Made by a program: the position numbers and the translations under genes. A stretch of 64,000 nucleotides of DNA from Himantopus leucocephalus (taxonomy: Eukaryota > Chordata > Aves > Charadriiformes > Recurvirostridae). This document shows positions 14,001 to 23,649 of this stretch, piece after piece; position 1 is the stretch's first letter, and each line of letters begins with the position of its first letter. A model generated the notes under the pieces. It searched no databases. It was not told the DNA's origin and saw only the letters and a program-made list of their open reading frames with translations. Where the stretch lies: positions 86,021,090 to 86,085,089 of the forward strand of contig RSEF01000003.1 of NCBI GenBank assembly GCA_003993805.1, read 5' to 3'.

Positions 14001-14462
14001 CAATGCACTGTTATCTAAACACAGTATTAACACAACCCTCAAAAGGCTTTCAGGCAAGTTTGAAACACCACTTTCACATAATGAATACAAGTCTAAAAAT
14101 TGTAGATAGCAAGGAAAACTGCAGTTTAAATCACTCACCTTCAGCAATGACAAAACACAATCAATGTATCCATAAAATATACTTCTGTGCAAAGCTGTCC
14201 ATCCAGACTCTTTGTCTTTCGCCAAGAGATCTACTCCTTTGGTCTCAGCCAACCAGTCTAGCACACCTTTTTTGCCACAAGATGAAGCAAGATGTATAAC
14301 GTTTCTACCAAAGGCATCCTTTATAGTTGCAGCATTGTAGCAGTAAGAAGAGAGAAAGGCCTTGATCTGGCCTTCACTTCCTCTGGTTACCACAGAAATA
14401 ACATCCAAAGCATGCTGTAGAGATCGACACTTTGAAGTGCAGTCTGGCATGAGAGAATTCAT
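1976..14462 (-). CDS. IBTK: IBTK, inhibitor of Bruton tyrosine kinase, 5' part of the coding region (eight exons, residues 1-417)
   Basis: Read on the minus strand, the coding sequence is join(14139-14462, 10660-10756, 9104-9228, 7979-8089, 6603-6773, 5366-5483, 3342-3522, 1976-2099) in transcript order: 1251 bases, 417 codons, with every junction in phase and every intron GT-AG. The product matches vertebrate IBTK from its start (MNSLMPDCTSKCRS) through ankyrin repeats (about residues 50-130) and RCC1-like repeats (about 140-380). From knowledge of the family, IBTK is about 1,350 residues long and carries BTB domains downstream. It binds and inhibits Bruton tyrosine kinase and is a substrate adaptor of CUL3 ubiquitin ligase, for example for PDCD4. 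The remaining exons lie left of position 1. The start at 14462 is supported by similarity and by an in-frame TAA four codons upstream. No frameshift or stop was seen in the coding exons. Confidence 0.97.
3342..3522 (-). CDS. IBTK: IBTK exon 8 (residues 316-375)
   Basis: The 181-bp exon lies between the acceptor GTATTTTCTAG and the donor GTATGT. It encodes YLLDPNGEKCVTAPRQVSAL, then HHKDISVSLVSASDGATVCV and TERGDIYLLADYQCKKMAS, ending with two bases of a Lys codon. The apparent reading through into the intron (KYVLLF) is intronic. It continues the RCC1-like propeller region. Confidence 0.96.
5366..5483 (-). CDS. IBTK: IBTK exon 7 (residues 277-315, RCC1-like repeat)
   Basis: This 118-bp exon was read from the sequence. 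Its acceptor is TTTGTGCTTAG and its donor GTAAGG. It encodes VQAKNLKGRMVIGVAAGRFH, then TVLWTKEAVYTMGLNGGQL plus the first base of a Gly codon (phase 0 in, 1 out). The G-V-A-A-G-R-F-H-T-V-L-W motif is an RCC1 blade. It fills exactly the gap between exons 6 and 8. Confidence 0.96.
6603..6773 (-). CDS. IBTK: IBTK exon 6 (residues 220-276, RCC1-like repeat)
   Basis: The exon is 171 bp (57 codons), phase 0 to 0, with acceptor TTCTCGTTCAG and donor GTAAAA. It encodes VPRLVEGLAGHQCSQIAAAK and continues DHTVVLTEDGYVYTFGLNTF to CSVPRQ. The A-A-A-K-D-H-T-V-V-L-T-E-D-G-x-V-Y-T-F-G stretch is a clear RCC1 repeat and is nearly identical to the mammalian protein as I recall it. Confidence 0.97.
7979..8089 (-). 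CDS. IBTK: IBTK exon 5 (residues 183-219, RCC1-like repeat)
   Basis: The exon is 111 bp (37 codons), flanked by the acceptor TTTTCTTTCAG and the donor GTATGC, with phase 0 at both ends. It encodes VVLCKFHSVFLSHKGQVYTC and then GHGQGGRLGHGDEQTCL. The H-S-V-F-L-x-x-x-G-x-V-Y-x-C-G strand pattern and the GRLGHG loop are typical of RCC1 repeats. Longer open frames overlapping this exon on both strands are shadows. Confidence 0.96.
9104..9228 (-). CDS. IBTK: IBTK exon 4 (residues 141-182, first RCC1-like repeat)
   Basis: I found this 125-bp exon by reading the minus strand between the flanking exons. It is preceded by TTTTCATTGCAG and followed by the donor GTATTC. It encodes DPTEVYTWGNNINFTLGHGG and continues through the segment ending LVDLFPRNGVYIKQ. 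The V-Y-T-W-G-x-N and L-G-H-G motifs are the signature of an RCC1 repeat blade. Phase is 1 in and 0 out. Confidence 0.95.
10232..10385 (-). mobile_element. CR1 3'-end fragment, reverse orientation
   Basis: It starts AATCACAGAATAGTTGAGG and proceeds through the CR1 tail motifs (CTCTGGAGATCATCTAGTCC, CTGCCCAGGACCATG) up to the segment CTCCACAACCTCTTTGGG. Similarity fades afterwards, so the right edge is approximate. It lies in an IBTK intron. Confidence 0.85.
10660..10756 (-). CDS. IBTK: IBTK exon 3 (residues 109-140, ankyrin repeat end)
   Basis: The 97-bp exon begins with HGVSLYVQDKEGLSALDLV and ends in VVFKKT plus one base of the next codon. The acceptor is a long C/T tract ending in CAG, and the donor is GTAGGA. 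The segment completes the ankyrin repeat block (pattern G-x-x-L-x-x-x-D-x-x-G-x-S-A-L-D-L) and leads into the RCC1 part. Phases are 0 in and 1 out, matching the next exon. Confidence 0.96.
10757..14138 (-). other. IBTK: IBTK intron 2, carrying a CR1 insertion
   Basis: This 3.4-kb intron separates exons 2 and 3. It is plain AT-rich sequence apart from the CR1 copy at about 11985-12921, which lies antisense to IBTK. The intron between exons 3 and 4 (9229-10659) carries a short CR1 tail at 10232-10385. Confidence 0.8.
11985..12921 (+). mobile_element. CR1 retrotransposon copy with remnant reverse-transcriptase end and 3' UTR
   Basis: The left part translates on the plus strand as a decayed CR1 reverse-transcriptase region. 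It has an LGPVPFNIFTND-like motif, a degraded acidic catalytic motif (KADDD where the family has F-A-D-D), then EGCAAIQRDLDRLEQWAERN. The 3' part has the CR1 tail (TCCCTGGAGACATTCAAAAC, GGATTGGACTAGACAATCTT) and ends near ATTCTATAAT. Stops and frameshifts break it. It is 5'-truncated, as most CR1 copies are. Confidence 0.9.
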
Positions 14463-14805
14463 CTTCACTTCTTAAGCTGCTCCTCTCCTTAAGGGGAATA
14501 ACCCTTAAGTGTATCAAGGCACTCCAATTCAGTACACAACACAGTGCCTTAAAAAACTTATAATTCCAAGGACGTAAATCTAGGTTTATTGAGCTGCCAT
14601 TAGAAATCTTTGTACTATTATGTTTGGCACTTGATCCAAATAAATACTTATAAATATTTTTTTTAGAAGTCTTATTTCACCATCTTATATAACAAATATT
14701 CTTGTCCATAGAAAATTCCAAAAGTGAACTACCTCAAGTGTGGAGAGGGGGATTCCCCCTCCACACTACCTTATTCTTTTAAAACTCCATAATTGCAAGG
14801 GAGAC
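14139..14805 (-). CDS. IBTK: IBTK exon 2: end of 5' UTR plus first coding exon (residues 1-108)
   Basis: The coding part is 14139-14462. It ends in Lys-108 (AAG) followed by the donor GTGAGTGA, phase 0. It holds the N-terminal segment and the first ankyrin repeats, with motifs such as GRNVIHLASSCGKKGVLDWL and SGWTALHRSIFYGYIDCV. An upstream GTG (14466-14468) would add two residues but is not a vertebrate start; the ATG at 14460-14462 is the family start. Bases 14463-14805 are probably 5' UTR, because a strong acceptor (pyrimidine tract then CAG) sits at 14806-14808 on the minus strand. That acceptor is inferred; a weaker one closer to the ATG is possible. The presumed UTR carries several short upstream ORFs and a GC-rich hairpin. 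Confidence 0.9.
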
Positions 14806-17069
14806 CTGAAAGAGAACAAACCAGAAGACATTAGTCAACAAAAATTCTTTTACCCAGCAACTGTACCAATTTAAATGCAAATCAAACTAGCACTTCCAAG
14901 TACAGGAGCAATGTGGCAAGGGTTAACTGACCTGTCTCATATAATCTGAGCCTATACTCAGGCATTCACTCAGTTTATAAAAGACATGACTCCATTCCCC
15001 ACCCCAGCCTCCAAAGGCACCTCCTCCCTTTCTTTGACATAAATCTTTGAGCCTACATGAAAAACTGGATCCAAAAAAGTAATCTGAAGAAAAAAAAAAT
15101 AAAATGTTTGTTTTCCCAGCCTTCATGTCCCTAGGACCCTCATAGTTTACTGTCTAATTATATCATCACTTTGTGATCAGAAAGCAAGGACTGAACTAAA
15201 AGACTGCTGAGGGGGAAAAAAAAAAACCAAACACAAAACAAAACCAAAAAACACCCACCCACCAAAAAATCCACACGGTTTTTAAGTAGATCTTGGCTAA
15301 CAGAAGCTTTGTCAGTCACACACAGGAGGAGGGAGGGATAACCACAGTTTCCCTTAGCCACTGAAAAAAGTTATTTTTTCTTTTGTACTTGCTCTTCCTT
15401 GGCCTGAATGCCTACCCCTCTCCCTACTAAACCTCTCCTGCATAATCAACAGGAAGGCTCCTCTCCACCACTCCCAGAGCCACTGACAAATGTGAGAGGA
15501 AGGATGGCAACGGAGCAAAGAAAAAAAAACCTGCACAAGAGCTGTGAATTCAGACCGGATTAGTACTCATGCAGGGCAAAGGTCTAAAGCTCCTGAAATA
15601 GGCAAGAAGAAATGAAGGTCTAGGTGTTGGAAGGGGTAAGGGAGGAAGAAGGAAGAGGAGGCAAAGATACAAATTCTTGTTCATGAAAATATGTTCACAG
15701 TCTGGGGCATACAACATTTCTGCTTATCTGGTCATACTTATCTTCAGCATATCCAGCTTTCTCTGTCATCCGCTTTCTCAAAAGTAAAGAAGGCCTGACA
15801 GAAGCACTCATCTAGCCTATTAAACGCTTGCAGTTATATTTAAACGGGTTACAGTACAAGAAATGCAGACAGCAGTATAAAAATCACACATAAATCCATC
15901 TAAAACAGAAGTGAACTATACACATCACTGATACACTGCATATTTTAATGTGAACTGCTGTTCAGTCCCAAAAAAGGTCACACTTAATCTTTGCAAGCAT
16001 AAGTTGCAAATTGAGTGAAGCAGTATTTAATCACATGTTGAACTCCTTGATGTTTTTGCTTGCTATGCAAACTGTAGCTTAAAATTGTTCTACCAATGAG
16101 TAAAATATTCCAATGATACCATGAAAGATGAACAACTAAAACAAAATACATTAGCAAATCCTCAGGTAAAACAAATAAACCCTGCCATCTTTCCAGCTCA
16201 GCAGTGATTATACATGTAACTATGTGCGCACCCCACTCCTTGCTGCCCCCAGCCTGTTGATCTTAGCTTCCATTGCTTTTCAGGCACTGAATGCATAACC
16301 ATACTTTGTCACTGTCTTTATCTGCAAAGACACATCAGGGAAAGATTACTTTGTTTGGAACAGAGAACAGAAATCCCAGTCCTCCTCCTATTTCAAGAAT
16401 TATCATCAAGATTGCCACCAAGTTGAAAGCAATCAGTTTAGAGCAAACCCCACTAATGGAGTCTAAACTTTCAATAAAAATAAAAATTCTAATCCAAGAG
16501 CATTCATTTAAATATCTCACAACAAAGCCTTCAACAATTATTTTTCCACCTCATGCAAAAGGGATTAAATACTTGGAATGGAAATCTATAAATCAAAATT
16601 GTTCACTATGTACCTTCAAACCAATTTCAAACAGCAGGCACATGAAAAACAAAAAAGTAGGTTTTATTCATTACAATTTAGTCCCTCATTTCTGTCCAGG
16701 AGTAACATCCAGAAATATTTCAGAGACCAAAATTGACCACAACCGTTTAGCTTACATTTGTCACAGCAAGCTTGAGTTCACTCTACAGGGCATTTTACAA
16801 CCAACATACAAACTTCTGCAATAACACAAGTTTTAACATAAACCTGCGTGGACTCTTCTCCTTTCACCTTCTCTAAAGCCTCAGACAATAATGAAAAGTG
16901 AACAACTGTTGCAAGCTTAGGAAAAAAGCTCTAGTTTCAAGAACACAGCCTGACTTGCTGCTCCAAGGAATCAACGCATGACAGGTTTCTGCTATCAGCA
17001 GACTCAGATTGCCAGTGCATCAAACACTCTTCTAAATAGTAATAATTTAAAAAAAAAAAAAAATCTTTG

Positions 17070-17180
17070 GAGGATGGGGCTTTGAGCAACCTGGTCTAGT
17101 GGAAGGTGTCCGTACCCACGGCAGTGGCGTTGGAACTAGCTGATCTTTAAGGTCCCTTCCAACCTAAACCATTCTATGAC
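17070..17180 (+). mobile_element. CR1 3'-tail fragment
   Basis: It contains TGAGCAACCTGGTCTAGTGG, then CTTTAAGGTCCCTTCCAACC and CATTCTATGA, the standard CR1 terminus. An A run directly precedes it. Confidence 0.88.
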
Positions 17181-20100
17181 CTATAAGAAAAACATCATAA
17201 GTACTATTATCCTCAAACCAATTTGTCACATTTCATCAATATGCCACTAAGCAAGAAAATTATGCTGTGGAAGAAGTATGAATTTTACATATGTCTTGTA
17301 AAGCACATCTTAAATATAATTCATTGTTAAGACATTGCTTTTAGTGCTACAAAGAAAGAAAAGTAAAAATAAAAAGAACAATTACTCAGGGGAGTAATAA
17401 TATAAAGTTGACTAATCTGTTAGGTAAACTGGTATGAAATGGCACCACCACCCAAGGAAGCAGTCATGCCGTGCCCCATGCCATACCTTCCCTTGTGCAG
17501 TACACACCTATTTAAGACACTGAATTACATGAGAAAATGCTTCAGAAGAAAGTAAATGCTGGTTCCAAAGAAACTTGTGCCATTACAAGAAAGGAACAGA
17601 GAGGCTAGAGAAAAACTTCTTTAAAGGACCTGAAGTCTAGCCTCCCCAAGCATCAAAATACTGTGAACAAACCACACATTAAAAGAATAAAAAGTTTGCT
17701 ATTATATAGAAATACAACCCTACCTCACACTAACTTCATTATGGTGACATTTACTGCAGCTATGTGAAATCTGACTCTGCTGAATTATTTCTTTGTAAGT
17801 CATTCTAACCCAGCCCTCCTTTACTATAAACATTACAACACCAGATACTATATTAGTACATTGATATATACACCTTGAGTTTCGAGACAGAAGGCTGTAG
17901 ATCAAGTTTTCACCCCTCCACAATAAAGACTGGCATACCAATAACACACACTATCATGTTATGACAACATCTGAAAAGGGTTAACAATCAGATCCGACTA
18001 TTTTTAAATACAAAGGAGATCCCTAAGTGAAACCTTAAAACTTTAAAATTGTGGATTGACAATCGCATCTGTGTGAAAACCTTGTGATTGCTGTCCAAAT
18101 GCTTACTTCTAGTATACAGAGTCCCAGCTGAATCACCAGCATCTAAAATCAGCACAAAATAGGAACAGCACCAGCATTTTTTAAACTCTAAATTTAAATG
18201 CCTAGAATACGGTGCCCTTATGATTATGCATTTCTGCTTTTATTTGCAGATATTTCTGTAGGCTTCTCAGCACTAATCATATTCATGTTATAATACCAGT
18301 ACCTTCCTAATGCTGTAATTATTGAAAGACATAAATAGCTAAAAAAGATTATCATCTTTTAAACATTTTTATGATACAATAGGTATCATTTGGAATTCAA
18401 ATTCTTTTTAAAAACTGATTCCTAATTAACATTTTCATGATAGAAAAACGTCATGAAAAATGGAGGAATTGGAGCAGTATTCAGAGTATCCCAAAGACAT
18501 TTTATTTCAGTAGCAAGTGGGTTTCTAATTTTTCCCTTAGAGACATGAGCTACTTATTATACATGTTCGCAGCCCAGGAAAATTTAAAAGATTACAACCA
18601 ACTTGGAAGCATTTTCTAAGTAGCAAGAAAGTGTGGTATCTTGCCTCCTGGAAATGAGTAGGTAGAGCCCCTTCACTCAGCTCTTCCCCTCAGAGAGGGC
18701 AAAGCACTGCCACATAACAGCTGTCAGACAGTCTCTAAGGAGGAGTGTATCAGATGTGTCATCTGACTTCATGGAGTCAGAACTCCTACAGTTGAAAAAG
18801 AAGCTCTCCACCTACTGCAATTGCCTCAAAAATCTCTGTTTCTTTCACAAAGTCACTACAAATAGGCAAAGATTTGGCAATTTTTTGCTAAAAAGTCTAA
18901 AATCAAAGCTGTCACACCTCTTGAGCATGAAATTAACTAATATTCTACACATCCGTAAGACTAAGCTAACAAATACCTTAATGACTACAGAGGATAATGG
19001 TAGATTTCATTTCCTGCAAATAGCAGAGGGCAGATGTGAAATCTTGAGATTCTGTTCAATCACTGGCAAAAACGAACAAAGTTGGCAGAAGGTTCCCACT
19101 GGGGAGTTCCAGAAATCTTTGTGCATATCAAAGTTGCTTACAAGGGACTTCTGGTCGGTTAGTGGTCTTGAAATCCAAGGGTTCTGTTTACCTATTTTTG
19201 TTATCCAAGATGCTTCCCAGAATAGATAAAAAATATATATAATCAATTCTATTCTGGTAACATCAAATCTCACAAAAATTAAGCAAGAAGAGATGATAGC
19301 AAGGCAGCTTTGAGACTCCCTGCTATGTATCTGTTTCCTAATACCTATCTTTCAGAAGACAAACCCAGTGAAGGCAGAGCATATTCAGCACAATTTTTTT
19401 TGTGAAGCCTCGAACACTGACATTTAGCACAAAGGCATCACACTGGATGAAGGAAAATACCAGACTGCTCGTTTCCACATCTGTAGGATCATGTTCTCCA
19501 CCAACACATTCCCAATTTGCTTTTTTTTCTATGAAGTATTTCCACAGAGGTTGCATGCTCTTGGGTCAAAGCTACAAGGATGCTATCAGAAGAGAAACAA
19601 TAACCAACCCTTACCACATGGTTGAATGCCAGAAACATATATTGAAACTGCCAATCCAGGAGGTACACGTTTGATACCAGAATTTGTATCTGTGGTCTTA
19701 CAGATTCTTTCCAATGAAAGCCTATACTCAGTACTAGATCTAGCAAAATCTGGCTAACATGGATGTGGATACCACTACCAAGACAGTGGCTAGTAGCTAC
19801 TGTTGTGTTTTTTTTCATCTTAATAGAGACAATGCTGTCACATGGAAGTGAAAGAGAAAACCCAAGAGATTCAGATAGTTAGAAGTCAGTGCTACTTGAA
19901 GACAGATTGCTGGTTTTGCATCTTCCATGTGCACTGCATTAGAGTAACTCAATTGCCAAATTAGTGACATGGCCTTGAAACCCAGCTCTAGGTTGCTTTA
20001 CTAAGAACATATTTCTCAAGACCTTATTTGATCTTTAAATTGGCATAACCTTATTTCATTCACTGTTCTTCTGTTGTTTTTTATTTATTATTTTTTTAAG

Positions 20101-23050
20101 CAGTACTGATTTTTTTCTAAGTACTAGTTGCATCTAGGATGCACTTGGTGAAAAACTACCTAGTATTTGCGTGTCCTAAAACAGAACTAAATAATGGTTT
20201 CTATTTTCTGTATAAAAGAAGCCTAGAGTTTTCCTTGTCAATCCTAACACCCCTCCTTAAAAAAAAAAAATAGTATAAATAATATGGCTTTTCAGAAGGT
20301 GCAAAATTCATTTGCTCTTCCTTTTGACAGTAAGTTGCTACATGAAGAGAGATATGACTGGCACTATCATACACTTCGGGAAGGTTAAGTCCATCCTTGT
20401 AAGAGTATTGTGAGTTCTTAAAGATTTCCAGGGTGGAGTGGAAGGGGGCTTGTTCTTTAAATAAGCATGCTGACATTTAATAATATTCTCCAAGTTGGTC
20501 CATTCTTACTTGTTTCATAACATCACAAAAGACCTGTAACCATAACAGCATGGAAATCCTGAAAATATTTGTACCCAAAACAAACTTCACAATGCAGACT
20601 ACTTGATTGTAAGCTAATAAAAAAAAAAAAACAACCAACAACAAAAAAAAACCACAATACCAAAGCTAAAGCTTACAGAATTAAAGCCATGGGAATTTGC
20701 TATCACGTTACTGATTTTCCAGGATTTTCTGTTGACTGCAGTCTTCCCTAAAGGCAACTTGCAGTAATACATATTAAAGTAGTAGTTTAGAATCTGACAA
20801 AAGTGACTAGCAAATTGAAGCTAGGTAATAATATAAACTAACACTGGCATTAAGCAACCTATCCTCAAGAACACATAGATGAATTCCTAGATAAATAGCA
20901 GCAAACACACCCTCCAGCTATAAGCAGAACATTGTCCAAGGCTTTAAAGAACAACTAGACTACTAACTTCTACTCAGAAGATTACATATCCACAGACCAT
21001 TTAACCTGTTCAGAAACTCCCTGCACATTTGTTGAAGTCTGGGCATAAATCTAGGTTTTTCAACCCCTTTAACAATATTATTTGAATACATTATATATTT
21101 TATGAGGGGCAAAGGGACTGAATATACAAGGAAAAAAGGGTAAATCTAAGCTATGCAGCAGTCAGAAATTGCCACATAGGTTTGGCAGTGAGAAGTTCCC
21201 ACAGTCTTTTACAAAAAGTACCTTCTTCTCAACTATATTACAGGAGTAGTGCAATACAAGGCACAGAAAGAAAGGGTCCTGCTCTTCTCAATACACAAAA
21301 CACCAGGTAGAGTACTGATTCTAGTTCAGACACCAAGTTTTAAGAGAAGCATCTAAGTAGAAGAAAACTTTGGAAAGAGCAACTAGGATTCGGAAGGTTT
21401 ACAAAACAACCCGTGAGTACAGGCTGAGCAAATTAGATCTATTTTCTCCTTCAGCTGTGTTTTCTACAGACCACCCAGAGCCTTTGAATAAGGTACCCGT
21501 TACATAAAGATGAAAAATCAAAACACTAGTCCACTTTATCCCTGACAGCAGGGTAAGTAGTCATTTGTTCAAATTTTGTAAGAGATTAAGTTTATATGTC
21601 AGGAAGCACTTTCAAATGATAAATGGAATGCTAATGAGGCTCTCAAAATGGGTTAGACAACAAGTAACCTGTTCAAGTTTTAAATAAATGTGACCTGCCT
21701 AGAAGTAAAGCTATAGAGGAAAACCAACTTGCTTTACAAAACACCACGTTCCACCATGCCTGCTATGTCCCCTGAGCCATGGCAGATCCAAGCTGTGTCA
21801 TTTTCTGGACCGGGGTGTCTCTGCCACCGCCTGGCACAGGTACACCCCTGGTGCTGGTGACCTTTAAAGGTTCTCTCCAGACTTTCTACAACTTCTGCCT
21901 TCACAGCAGTAACAGTATAATCCTTATCAGGGTGAGACATTCAGTGATCCAGCAACTGTAATCCATGTGCTTCTAACAGTGCTAACAAGCACTACCAATT
22001 AAAGGCAGACATGTCTGTCAAAAAAAAAAACACCGAAGTATCATTGGTGGCTAAATTCAGCTACAACGCGTCAGAACGGATCTATTAGTCAGGAATCATA
22101 GTACATAAACAGTAAACTGTGAAATACTGTGCTTGGCTTATCTAGAAATAGTCAAAACCACTTACATTTAGAAATGTAACACTGTCCAAAAAATTAAAAC
22201 ATACAGAAAGTGGTATAGACAAAAGTACAGGGAGCGCTGTTATAGGCATTTCCACAATACAGTGGGACCTTGCTCTAGAATTTTTATTGAAACAGATAAC
22301 CTGAAGAAGTCAAGAGCAAAAAAACACAAACACGTTCTAGAGTTTCGCCACACTTCAAACTGTATCAGATAAATACATCAAGTCTTAGCAAAAGCTGACT
22401 TTCCCAAATGAACTCTGAATTTTTGGTACAGTATTATTAAAAAGTACCCACATCGGATGTTGTTGGGTGATTATAATTTTTTTGTAAACCACAAATTGTG
22501 GCCAGTTGCCATGAAGACAGACAACTACACTGACCACGTCAGCAAAAACAGGACCGGATTTCAGAGATCAGGTGGTTGGCACCTAAAAGGACTGCATAGA
22601 AATATCCTCTTTGGCTAACTAGGAGATTTCAGCGCCCTGGTGCATATGCTGCTTCTAAAAGCTAGCAACACCATGAGTTGCTACCAAAATCCAGAGACAA
22701 GTATCACCAAGAAGGCCAGAAACATGACAGGCTTCCTGGGAATCTCCAGCTAAGGAAACCTGGCACAGGCTGCTGCCAGTGTCACGGGGAGAAAGGTCTG
22801 AAATGTTTCAAAGAGCCACCCACAGGCGAGGGGCAGGCAGGGGGGAAGGTGGCTGTTTTGCCTCTCACTACACAAGCCCACGTAGCAGGGAAGCGACAAG
22901 CAACAGAAGAGACTTAACAAAACAAGCGACCGAGACACTCTTCTTCCGCCTGCAAGCCGGTTCCCTCCCATCCTACGTGGCCGGCTGCCCTTTATCCTCC
23001 CCGGCTCTCTCGCCTGGGGCTCTCCCCATTCCTACAGCCCCCCGCCACCG

Positions 23051-23110
23051 TCTTGTCTTGTCTTGTCTTGTCCTGTCCTGTCCCGTGCCGTGCCGTCCCG
23101 TCTCGTCCCC
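23051..23110. repeat. Pentanucleotide microsatellite (TGTCT/TGTCC/CGTCC)n
   Basis: About twelve 5-bp units run from TGTCT through TGTCC to CGTGC and CGTCC. It lies at the edge of the IBTK CpG island, within inferred intron 1. Confidence 0.9.
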
Positions 23111-23179
23111 TCCGGCAGGGCCAGCCGTGACACTGCCTCTCCTCCAGGCCCGGCTTCCCCCCCCCCNCCCGCCCCTCAC

Positions 23180-23380
23180 CAGTCGCTAGATGAATGGACT
23201 CGGACGGGCAGGGCGGGACGCGCGCTGGGCAGCGCGGGGGCTCATCCTCAGTGACACCGGGGCAAGGCCAGACTGCTGCTGCTGCTGCGGCTACCGCGAC
23301 ACCTCAGGCGACAACGGCGACAGCCGGTGCCAGCAGTTCACGGCGGGGCGCAGGGACAGCAGCCGCCGCACCCCCGAAGA
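23180..23380 (-). other. IBTK: Probable non-coding exon 1 of IBTK
   Basis: Inside the CpG island the minus strand reads ACTG followed by GTGAGGGGC, a good splice donor at 23180/23179. It sits at the expected distance below the CCAAT and GC boxes. The 5' end is set only approximately, below the CCAAT box at 23393-23397. There is no long open frame in the right context, so the exon should be untranslated. It is inferred from position and consensus; transcript ends cannot be seen here. Confidence 0.45.
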
Positions 23381-23649
23381 AGCAAGCAGCCGATTGGCCG
23401 CGGCGCCGCCGCACCTCGCACGCCGATTGGCTGCGACTGAGGCCCCGGCTCCGCCCCACCCCCCGCCGGCGGAGCCCGGATTGACTGACAGGCCGGGGGA
23501 GGTGGCGGAAGGGGTGCGAGGGGGCGGGTCTAGTGGGCGGGGCCTGCCGTGACGTGCTCTCCTGCGGGGTGTAAGGGTTAAATCCAAATGGCCGTCGCGG
23601 GAGCGGGGTGGTGGCGGCGCACGTCGTGTCGTGAGCGAGGAAAGGGGCT

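Larger units (their letters stand above)
14806..23179 (-). other. IBTK: IBTK intron 1 (inferred), 8.4 kb
   Basis: This is the interval from the inferred donor next to the CpG island (ACTG|GTGAGG, exon base 23180) to the acceptor before exon 2. It is AT-rich with one CR1 tail (17070-17180). It has two unusually long open frames on the plus strand (16291-16824 and 18756-19229) without recognisable domains. A GC-richer patch lies at 21740-21960, and a pentanucleotide repeat lies near the island. No conserved gene was recognised. The intron boundaries are inferred from splice consensus only. Confidence 0.55.

Noticed and set aside
14463..14468. GTG start adding Met-Lys to IBTK
   Set aside because: Not an initiation codon expected in this gene. 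The ATG at 14460-14462 matches the family start.
22973..23587. Several open frames in the IBTK CpG island
   Set aside because: Low-complexity Pro/Arg/Ala products run across a microsatellite and an N, with no homology recognised.
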